The notes beneath the pieces were generated by a model, which worked only from the letters and a program-made list of their open reading frames with translations, was not told the DNA's origin and made no database searches. The position numbers were made by a program, and so were the translations under genes. 64,000 nt of DNA from UBA5239 sp040394635 (GTDB lineage: Bacteria; Verrucomicrobiota; Lentisphaeria; Victivallales; Victivallaceae), in assembly GCA_040394635.1 (NCBI GenBank), contig JBEBRW010000006.1, positions 62,001 to 126,000 on the forward strand. The letters run 5' to 3'. How positions within the stretch are numbered: the stretch's first letter is position 1; each line of letters begins with the position of its first letter. Positions 57,207-64,000 of this stretch are shown here, piece by piece.

Positions 57207-59159
57207 TTACTTGATGTCGATTACGCCTGTGCCGTGCGGCGGGATACGCAATTCGCAGTGAACACCCGGTTTGCCGTCGCGCCGCGGCTCCCAGTGCATC
57301 GGGCGCCCCCTGAATTCATTCCGGATATCCATTTGCGCCGGTTCCTCAAGAGTGGCGAAGGCCCCGAGAATATAGCGCCAGTAGATATTGTGGAAAAAAT
57401 AACGGGCGGTACCGTCTTCAAGATGCAGGCCGGACATGCGGAAGTAACCGGCGTCCGGCAGGTTGAAATCCGCAATCACATGGACCGTCTCCGGCAGATG
57501 ATCCGAAACCGTTTTTACCGCGTCGCGGTAGAATTGTTCCGGCAAGGGCAGATAATACTGTTCATGGAAAAAGGTCTTCGGCTCGGGAATGGACATCAGG
57601 TCGGCTGGCAATTCCCGCAACGGCAATTCCGCTTCCGGACCGTGGGTGACGGACCCGCCGGCGGACCGGACCCTCATTTGAACCCGATCCTCATAAACAT
57701 CGATCAGGAAAAGGGTGTTGGCGGAATAGCCATGGATGGCGCTCTGTTCATCCGGCGGCAGCAGATGGGAATTGATTACCAGCACCGGCATAGCGCACTG
57801 CGGCAGTTCATCCAGCCGGACCACGGTATCCGACTGCAGGCCGTGCTCGAACAGATTATACAGCGTATTGGTGGTAAGGCTGTGGCGGGTTTTCAGGTAA
57901 TATTCCAGTTCCGCTTCGACCATGGAATCGCTCCAGAGCACGGCCACGCCGTCGATCGAACGCGGCGCGGTCCCAAAGCCCAGTTCCCAGCGCTTTTTCA
58001 TCCAGTGCCATTCATGCGGCTCAATATCGGCGGCAAGGCAGATTTGCAGTCCGCCGAAACATTTCTTCAACTTACCGTCATTCAGCTGATAAAAATTGCT
58101 GTACGCCAATATTTCGCGCTCCAGGAAACCCGGGGCATGGCGGAGGCTGGACCACCCCTCGGTGATATCCTGCGTGCAACTGTTGAAAAGAAAAGTACCG
58201 GAGGGCGCGCAGGCGGAAGTCAACAGCGACGTGGTTTTGATGACATTGAAAAACTGGACCGGGAAATGGGCCTGGCAGGCGCAGTCGAGAAGTTCACCCA
58301 TCGCGCTGCATGTTTCGATGATCAGGTAATCGATGCCGATACCGGGGTATTTGCGATAATCGATGCCGTAACGGTAAATCGCCTCCACCGGATCGCGCGT
58401 CCAGCAGGTATTGCTGGTGACGATCCTGCCGTCCGCATGGAGGGTGGAAGTTATTTTGCGCAGATAATTCTCCCAGCGCCAGCGGTGGAACCCGATCCAT
58501 TCGCGGCGGTAATCGCGCCAGATATCGGCATGCTCCGGCAGCCCGATTCCGGTATGTTCCGTGAATTGGGCGATCATATCGGCGGAGAAATCGGCATGGC
58601 AGAGCTGGTACCAGGAGTGATTGTAGCCGTCTGCCAGGTGCCATCCGTCGAAGTTGTAATCCCGGATCACTTCCATGACTTTTCCCAACAGGAAATCTTC
58701 ATAAAGCGTATGATCCGCCAGGCGCTTCAGCGGATTGATGACGGGGCGCGACGGCTGCATCGACGGAACGCACTCATAGGCGACTTCGGGATGACGGGAG
58801 ACCCATTCATCATGGAATTGATTATTCAGCGAAACCGGAAAAATGGAAAAGAGCACTTTGACGCCGTATTGCTGCAGTTCCCGGATCAAATCGCGCAGCT
58901 GGTTTTTCCGCCAGGGCACACCCGCTTTTTTGGGACCGTTGAAATAGACGTCCATATACGCCCCGATATCCGGCGGGAACTCGCTGCCGTCCACCCCGTC
59001 GTGCAGATGGACAAAATCCGATCCCCACATGAAAATGGAGATCGAATCCGGTACGAAGCCGAGCGAATCCAGGTACGCCCCTGCCCCCATATCGGGCTGC
59101 CGGTTGTCAAAAGCGATAAGCTCGACCCAGAGAAATTTCAAATAATCCGTCATAGTCAT
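57207..59159 (-). CDS. Cytoplasmic TIM-barrel glycosidase-like protein of unknown family
   Basis: A 650-residue protein with no signal peptide. The N-terminal half looks like a TIM barrel: ISIFMWGSDFVHLHDG, YGVKVLFSIFPVSLN, FDGWHLADGYNHSWYQ, GRIVTSNTCW and IDYLIIETCSAMGE. The Asp of HLADG and Glu of IIETC are candidate catalytic acids. A central Rossmann-like and a C-terminal beta-rich domain (ending RIPPHGTGVIDIK) follow, as in many GH-A beta-galactosidase-like proteins. The start at 59159 (ATGA overlap with the GH130 stop) is chosen over in-frame ATG 59183. It probably acts on the same oligosaccharides as the GH130 enzyme, inside the cell. Confidence 0.7.
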   Translation of the reverse strand: MTMTDYLKFLWVELIAFDNRQPDMGAGAYLDSLGFVPDSISIFMWGSDFVHLHDGVDGSEFPPDIGAYMDVYFNGPKKAGVPWRKNQLRDLIRELQQYGVKVLFSIFPVSLNNQFHDEWVSRHPEVAYECVPSMQPSRPVINPLKRLADHTLYEDFLLGKVMEVIRDYNFDGWHLADGYNHSWYQLCHADFSADMIAQFTEHTGIGLPEHADIWRDYRREWIGFHRWRWENYLRKITSTLHADGRIVTSNTCWTRDPVEAIYRYGIDYRKYPGIGIDYLIIETCSAMGELLDCACQAHFPVQFFNVIKTTSLLTSACAPSGTFLFNSCTQDITEGWSSLRHAPGFLEREILAYSNFYQLNDGKLKKCFGGLQICLAADIEPHEWHWMKKRWELGFGTAPRSIDGVAVLWSDSMVEAELEYYLKTRHSLTTNTLYNLFEHGLQSDTVVRLDELPQCAMPVLVINSHLLPPDEQSAIHGYSANTLFLIDVYEDRVQMRVRSAGGSVTHGPEAELPLRELPADLMSIPEPKTFFHEQYYLPLPEQFYRDAVKTVSDHLPETVHVIADFNLPDAGYFRMSGLHLEDGTARYFFHNIYWRYILGAFATLEEPAQMDIRNEFRGRPMHWEPRRDGKPGVHCELRIPPHGTGVIDIK

Positions 59160-60169
59160 ACCGTAGCATTTGTTTTGCCGCATTTCAACATATAAGCGAT
59201 CAATTCGGCAACCGGGCAGTGGGCAATACCGATATACTTGTCGGCGCCGCCGTAATAAACGATCAACTCGCCATTGCGTATGATATTGCCGCAGGGAAAA
59301 ACCACGCCTTCGAAGTTATGGCAGCCCTTCAGTTCATACCAGGCCTCGGGGGCGAAAATCGGCTCGGGGGTGCGTGCAATAACCCGGTCCGGATTTTCCA
59401 GGTCGAGCAGCATGGCGCCGAGCCGGTAATAATTATCGAGCCCCACGCCGTGATAAATGCAGAGCCAGCCGGCATCCGTGCGGAGCGGCGGGGCGTTGCC
59501 CCCGATTTTCTGTCCTTCCCAGTCATGAAGTGGTACGGCCAGTTTCCGGGAATTTTTCATCCGCAGCGGATTATCGGTATCCGCCAGATACATGCAGGGA
59601 ATTTCATGGTCGAACACCGGACGGTGAAGGTAATAATAGCGGCCGTTGATTTTTTCCGGAAACAGGATCACGTCATGATCGTTGGTCTCCGGCTCGGTGA
59701 TGATTCCGGCGCGGACCCATTCCTTCAGGTCGCGCGAAAACGCCAGCGCGGTCGACATGCCGTTATTGCACAGCGGCTGCGGCAGGTTCTGTATCTCTTT
59801 GAACCTGAATTCTTTTTCCTTGAGCCAGTATTTGCCGTTCGGAAACGGACGGCAGGCATAAGTCAGGTAATACCATTCGCCGAACTTGACCAGCCGGGGG
59901 TCCTCGATGCCGCCGCCGTCGACAAAGCCCGGCAGGGGCGACAGGACCGGCTGGTCCGAGGCGCGGGTGAAGTGGAAACCGTCCGTGCTTTCGGCCAGTC
60001 CCAGGTGAATGATATGGGCCTCTTCATCGCTGGCGGCCCGGTACAGCAGCTGTACCTTGCCGGACGCTTCATCGTACCAGGCGCCGGGATTGGTGGTGAT
60101 AAACGATTCCCAGCGGTTGGCGGGGTTCGGAGCGATGACCGGATCTTTGGAAAAACGTGTCAGTTTCAT
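59156..60169 (-). CDS. Glycoside hydrolase family 130 protein (beta-mannoside phosphorylase-like)
   Basis: A 337-residue cytoplasmic five-bladed propeller enzyme. GH130 landmarks are the N-terminal NPGAWYD, the GGGIEDPRLVKF motif with catalytic Asp90 region, NDHDVILFPEK, KIGGNAPPLRTDAGWLCIYHGV and YYGGADKYIGIA at the end. GH130 enzymes phosphorolyse beta-1,4-, beta-1,2- or beta-1,3-mannosides to mannose-1-phosphate; some are hydrolases. The gene is 10 bp after the DUF6067-type gene and coupled to the next gene by ATGA. The order suggests extracellular release of a mannoside followed by internal phosphorolysis (inference). Confidence 0.9.
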   Translation of the reverse strand: MKLTRFSKDPVIAPNPANRWESFITTNPGAWYDEASGKVQLLYRAASDEEAHIIHLGLAESTDGFHFTRASDQPVLSPLPGFVDGGGIEDPRLVKFGEWYYLTYACRPFPNGKYWLKEKEFRFKEIQNLPQPLCNNGMSTALAFSRDLKEWVRAGIITEPETNDHDVILFPEKINGRYYYLHRPVFDHEIPCMYLADTDNPLRMKNSRKLAVPLHDWEGQKIGGNAPPLRTDAGWLCIYHGVGLDNYYRLGAMLLDLENPDRVIARTPEPIFAPEAWYELKGCHNFEGVVFPCGNIIRNGELIVYYGGADKYIGIAHCPVAELIAYMLKCGKTNATV

Positions 60170-60179
60170 GTATAACCTT

Positions 60180-63100
60180 TTATTTTGAAAATTCGATAAG
60201 GGTGAATTCTTTTGCCTTCAGATTCATTTGCCAGTTTCCATTGCCGCCGGCGGGAGCGGTATCCCATCTGGCGGCGGCCTGGCGGTAACCGGGTACGGAG
60301 AGTTGAACGGATCGTGCTTCGCCGGTGACGTTGGCCACTACCGCCAGGAGCCGGTCGCCGTTTTGCCAGTAGCTGCAGTAAACCTGTCCGGGCGGGTCGA
60401 TTTTGATAATACCGGATTTTTCGTAATAAGGGTGCCATTCCGCTGCGTCAACGCCGAATTCCTCGAGGATTTTCCAGAGTTTCTGCGGTTTCAGGTAATT
60501 ATCCGACTGAAACGCCACCTGGTCGCCGTAGGTCCTGATCCGGAACCATTCGCGGTGCAGCAGCGCCATTCCCAGCAAAGACTGCTGCTCCACCGTATAG
60601 CACAGGTAATCCCCCGGCAACCCCATGAATTGCTTGGAGAAAAAGAGCCGGTACAGTTCCAGCGACGGCAGGACCTTGCCGTCCCAGCGGCAGGCGGCAT
60701 ATTCCGAATGGGCCGCGGTATCGGCGAATCCGCAGTACATGAACTCAGTGGTCCAGCTCAGGTGGACATTGATCAGGCCTTCTTCCCCGCGGATTTCCTT
60801 GACCATGTTGTACATGCGTTTCCATAACTCGCGCTCGCTCAGAATGGGCCAGGACGGACGGCGGTTCGCATAGGGATTTTCCGTATTCACCGGGTCCATC
60901 CCGACGGTGATGGTTTTCTGCTGGAACGATTTGCCGCCCGCGGCAAAACCGCAGCCGTGAGCGCCGCTGGCACAGGGCGTAACCGCGATATCATAATAAA
61001 ACCCGTCCAGCCCGTAATCCAGCAACAGTTTCCGATTGACGGCGACAAACCAGTCGATGTATTCCGGGGCGTGCGGACAGCGGGTGAAACCGCTCATGTC
61101 ATTGCGCGCAAATCCGTTGTACTTGGTATAGCCGATCATCGGATAAGTCAGCCATTTCTGCCCGAAAAACGCCTGCGACGGTTCATTGGGCGACGCCAGG
61201 TGCGAACGGTATACAATCACCTTCATACCGAGCTCATGCGCCTCGTTGACCAGGCGTTTCAAGTCTTCCGGATTAGCCGGCTGTGAACCGCCGTACTGCA
61301 GGGGCCACCATTCAAAAACCACGATGACCTTGGCGCCGAGTTTATGCGCATCCCGGATGCTGAAACGGCTGTAATCCTGCGGATCGCTGCTGAAAAACGG
61401 TCCGCCCGGCCAGTAGAAGACCGATTGGTGGTCAGCCAGTTTGAATTTTACCGGCTTGACCGGAGTGGTGATGAAACCGCAGGACAGTTTCAAGGGTTTG
61501 ACCGGAGTATTGAGTGCCGTAATCTGGAATGTTACATTGACGCTCTGGCCGGTATGCTCGATGTTGATGACGTCTTCGCGTTCATAGGGCAGCCAGTTTT
61601 CATTGGATTCGCAGAACCAGAAAAGCCCGCGGTCGGTGTTGCCGATTCCGAACTTGGACTGAAACGGCATGCTGCGTTTCCAGCCGGGGCCCTTGATGAC
61701 GTTTCCGGCTTCCGTGAAGGTCATTTCAGTGCCTTCGAAGATGACTTGCGCCCAACGCGGGTCCAGGGCCATATTCAGCGAAAAATCATGAAGCCCGACT
61801 CGCTTCGGCGCGATATCCAGCTGATAGATGACGGCCCCGTCATATTCCAGCTCCACTGTTCCGGCCACGTTTAAATCACTGTTCCCGGCATTGACGGACA
61901 ATATAACCTTCTCATCGGTCTTCTCTTTCAGGAGAAGCTGCGCATTTTTGAGCATGAAACTCTGTTTGCCGATGCGGTAACGGAATACCGGCGCTTCTTT
62001 CAGCAGGTCCTCGCCGCCGGCTCTCATACTCTGCGGAAATATGGTGTCGGCGAAGCGGTAACTACGGTTCCAGCTGTTGACGGTTTGCCCTTCCACGGTC
62101 AACGGCGTCAGGTCGCCCCAATACGTCTTCCGGCCGGCTTGAGAATCGATTGCCGCCGGGCGGATGTAGCGGTGGAACTTTTCCTGCCGCCGGGCCAGTG
62201 CCTGGCCGGTGGAATCGTACAACTCGACCTGAACGATATAATCATTCTCCGGCAGGTCATTCAACGCTACTTTGAGCTGCTGTTTCCGGGTCCGGTCAAA
62301 TTTAATTTCATCAAGAACTTTGTTGTCCGAAACAAGCTTGAGGAGCCCCCCGTCAACCGGGGAATCGATCCGCGAGAAATCAATGAGCACATTCAGACAA
62401 TCCGCCGGGAAATCGGGTTTCAGAGTTATTCCGAGCGGCAGTGCGACCTCGGCAGAGAACGGCTTGACCAGAATGAGTTTGCCTTTCGCATCGGTCAGCC
62501 GCATTTCCCCGGTATGGCTGCCGCTGTGCGGAAGCGATACCTCCACAGCCTGACTGCCGGACATGCGGGGCGGCAGCACCCGGGAGCTTCGCCATTCCTG
62601 ATTTTCCCGCTGCATGGCAAGCTCAAATTTCAATTCTTCCCCGGCCCCCGATACCGTATATTCGATGGTGTTCCGGCCCTGATACAACTCCGGGAACCCG
62701 GCAATATTGATACTGCGCCCCTGGTCGTGGAAATGAATCCTGCCCAGTTTGTCCGCTTCCCGGATACTGCCAAGGCCGACCGGGTTCCAGGAACTCTCGA
62801 CCTGCGGCGTGAAGCCGTTGCGGAAAACGTTAAAAAACCAGATGTCGCCGTTTTTGATTGCCGGAAGACCGTTGGCCCTCAAATCGATTTCCAGTTTTCC
62901 GCTCCAGCTGCCGGCGGCGGTTTCGACCGTGTATTTCCAGTTGCCGTTCCAGGAACTGTCATAATTTTTTCCGCCGTCCAAGGAGCGCTCATCGAAGACC
63001 GTTCCGAGGGAATTTCCGATGAAGTGAACCAATTCTTTGCCGTCGGGAGAGAAATACAGTTCCATGGAATCATCGTACCAGACGGAGTCATCACGGGTTT

Positions 63101-63935
63101 TGAATTTGCTTGCAGGCAAGCCCTCGCAAACAGCGTTCCACGAAATATGCAGCTTATCCCCGGACCAGCTCATTTCAACCTGGGTCGGGAACGGCGCAAA
63201 TGTTCCATCCGGGCGGACGGTAAACGGAGCAAGGGCCGTCGGAGCTTTGTAAACGGCCGCCTCCGAATATGCCGCTATGGACCGTGGTTTCGTGCCGGTC
63301 AGCGCATAAATTGCGGTCGAGGGAAGCGCACCGTCCCATAAAGCGAAATCACTGATTGAGACGATTTTTGACGGACCCGGTTCAAACGGTTTATGGGCGC
63401 CGCCGATCAGGAAATGTTTCGCCGTATTCAGCATCTGCAGTTCCAGGTTGGCTGTTTCGGCCACCAATACGCCGTCCAGATAAAGTTTGAGCTCGGCATT
63501 GCTGGCGGAACTGTTGACGTTGTCCCAGGTGGCGGCGATATGGTGCCATTGCCCGGGAACCAGTTTCTGCTGCCGGATGGTGGCATAGCCGCCGTAGCGC
63601 TGGCGGTTGGTTTCGGTGGCGGTAAAATCCAGGTCGTAATTGCCGCCGCCTTTCGGATTGACCCGCAGTATGAAGCGGTCATACCAGACCGGTGTCCCCA
63701 GCAAGTCAAAGAGGGTTGCCGAGCCCTGCGTAAATTCACTGTTCAGCCGGAATTTCATGGTCACGGAACCGCTTTGGACCGGAAATGGCCGCGTCAGCGG
63801 AATCTGCAGTTTTTCATCGGGACCGCCGCCGGTAAATGCCTCGTTCCGTTGAAACCACGGCTCAGCAGCATGAACCAATATCAAACTCAGTAACATCATT
63901 GTCAGGAAAAATAAACGCATCTTCAACCCTTTCAT
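60180..63935 (-). CDS. Secreted LamG / CBM9 / DUF6067-type glycosidase-like protein
   Basis: A 1,251-residue secreted protein with a signal peptide (MRLFFLTMMLLSLILVHA). A LamG-like concanavalin domain comes first (about 45-215: WHHIAATWDNV and ELKLYLDG). A CBM9-like domain (about 230-410) contains YDDSMELYFSP. Beta-sandwich modules and a TIM barrel similar to DUF6067 and other glycosidase-like barrels follow (about 830-1150). Asp982 in LDGFYYDIAV is a candidate catalytic residue. The C-terminus is a small beta domain. ATG 63935 overlaps the previous stop (TAATG) and is preferred; ATG 63920 with AAGGG upstream is the alternative. No GH activity can be assigned from sequence. Confidence 0.8.
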   Translation of the reverse strand: MKGLKMRLFFLTMMLLSLILVHAAEPWFQRNEAFTGGGPDEKLQIPLTRPFPVQSGSVTMKFRLNSEFTQGSATLFDLLGTPVWYDRFILRVNPKGGGNYDLDFTATETNRQRYGGYATIRQQKLVPGQWHHIAATWDNVNSSASNAELKLYLDGVLVAETANLELQMLNTAKHFLIGGAHKPFEPGPSKIVSISDFALWDGALPSTAIYALTGTKPRSIAAYSEAAVYKAPTALAPFTVRPDGTFAPFPTQVEMSWSGDKLHISWNAVCEGLPASKFKTRDDSVWYDDSMELYFSPDGKELVHFIGNSLGTVFDERSLDGGKNYDSSWNGNWKYTVETAAGSWSGKLEIDLRANGLPAIKNGDIWFFNVFRNGFTPQVESSWNPVGLGSIREADKLGRIHFHDQGRSINIAGFPELYQGRNTIEYTVSGAGEELKFELAMQRENQEWRSSRVLPPRMSGSQAVEVSLPHSGSHTGEMRLTDAKGKLILVKPFSAEVALPLGITLKPDFPADCLNVLIDFSRIDSPVDGGLLKLVSDNKVLDEIKFDRTRKQQLKVALNDLPENDYIVQVELYDSTGQALARRQEKFHRYIRPAAIDSQAGRKTYWGDLTPLTVEGQTVNSWNRSYRFADTIFPQSMRAGGEDLLKEAPVFRYRIGKQSFMLKNAQLLLKEKTDEKVILSVNAGNSDLNVAGTVELEYDGAVIYQLDIAPKRVGLHDFSLNMALDPRWAQVIFEGTEMTFTEAGNVIKGPGWKRSMPFQSKFGIGNTDRGLFWFCESNENWLPYEREDVINIEHTGQSVNVTFQITALNTPVKPLKLSCGFITTPVKPVKFKLADHQSVFYWPGGPFFSSDPQDYSRFSIRDAHKLGAKVIVVFEWWPLQYGGSQPANPEDLKRLVNEAHELGMKVIVYRSHLASPNEPSQAFFGQKWLTYPMIGYTKYNGFARNDMSGFTRCPHAPEYIDWFVAVNRKLLLDYGLDGFYYDIAVTPCASGAHGCGFAAGGKSFQQKTITVGMDPVNTENPYANRRPSWPILSERELWKRMYNMVKEIRGEEGLINVHLSWTTEFMYCGFADTAAHSEYAACRWDGKVLPSLELYRLFFSKQFMGLPGDYLCYTVEQQSLLGMALLHREWFRIRTYGDQVAFQSDNYLKPQKLWKILEEFGVDAAEWHPYYEKSGIIKIDPPGQVYCSYWQNGDRLLAVVANVTGEARSVQLSVPGYRQAAARWDTAPAGGNGNWQMNLKAKEFTLIEFSK

Positions 63936-64000
63936 TAAAATTCCAACACGCCGAACAGCAGGCCCGCGGCGCCATAGGAGTTATTGTCATCGAGCACCTT
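63935..64000 (-). CDS. C-terminal end of an upstream gene (cut by window edge)
   Basis: The last 21 codons of a minus-strand frame, ending GAAGLLFGVLEF and a TAA that overlaps the next ATG (TAATG). Codon choice is GC-rich at third positions like neighbouring genes. This supports translational coupling with the DUF6067-type gene. The product cannot be identified. Confidence 0.55.
   Translation of the reverse strand, partial: KVLDDNNSYGAAGLLFGVLEF

Overview
The window looks like a chromosomal segment of a Lentisphaerae (Victivallis-like) bacterium, or a close relative in the Planctomycetes-Verrucomicrobia-Chlamydiae group. This is inferred from gene content only. Signs are the many secreted carbohydrate-active proteins, the prepilin-type proteins with an [24 protein letters not shown]-type N-terminus and a C-terminal VDGH/LDGH motif, the AraC, LacI and GntR regulators beside hydrolases, and two giant surface proteins with an LEDRVLFEAA N-terminus. 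DNA is GC-rich in genes and AT-rich in the control regions. No tRNA, rRNA, CRISPR array or insertion sequence was recognised.

Region 1 (1-12950, + strand) is a catabolic cluster suggestive of pectin or rhamnogalacturonan use. It holds a 5'-truncated GH2 enzyme, a family 11 rhamnogalacturonan lyase, an MFS/GPH sugar transporter, a polysaccharide deacetylase, a three-part TRAP transporter (dctP, dctQ, dctM), a LacI regulator and a GDSL esterase. A bidirectional terminator at about 12968-13006 closes it. Secreted enzymes would cut and deacetylate the polymer, and the two transporters would import the products.

Region 2 (13148-21600) has a minus-strand gene string: two TIM-barrel-like proteins of unknown function, a prepilin-type protein, an Anabaena sensory rhodopsin transducer (ASRT) family protein and queH. 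Next to it is a tandemly duplicated module in which a TIM-barrel-like gene stands divergent from its own AraC regulator. An orphan membrane-anchored protein ends the region.

Region 3 (21700-27430) is a GntR/LacI-hybrid regulator with a clear promoter and repeated operator-like sequence. It is followed by a translationally coupled prepilin-type protein, a secreted carbohydrate-binding protein and a large glycosidase with an NPCBM domain. A 62-codon remnant of a GH1 beta-glucosidase lies just after it.

Region 4 (27744-32742) is an HlyD / RbbA-like double ABC ATPase-permease / ABC-2 permease exporter operon, laid out as in the enterobacterial yhiI-rbbA-yhhJ locus.

Region 5 (32811-57206) is the most remarkable part. 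Two giant genes (about 3,690 and 4,200 codons) converge with only 24 bp between their stops. Each has an LEPR-like N-terminal motif, a DUF4347 domain, seven or eight CSLREA-type units followed by GGGIY-rich beta-helix repeats, and a shared C-terminal block. Their N-terminal coding regions are long, highly similar inverted repeats. Recombination between these would swap the beta-helix bodies between the two promoters without breaking either reading frame. Their leaders hold a 20-bp perfect palindrome (first gene) and a terminator-like hairpin (second gene).

Region 6 (57155-64000, minus strand) is a coupled operon of a LamG/CBM9/DUF6067-type glycosidase-like protein, a GH130 phosphorylase and a cytoplasmic TIM-barrel protein. 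A terminator lies at its end and the tail of a further gene at the window edge.
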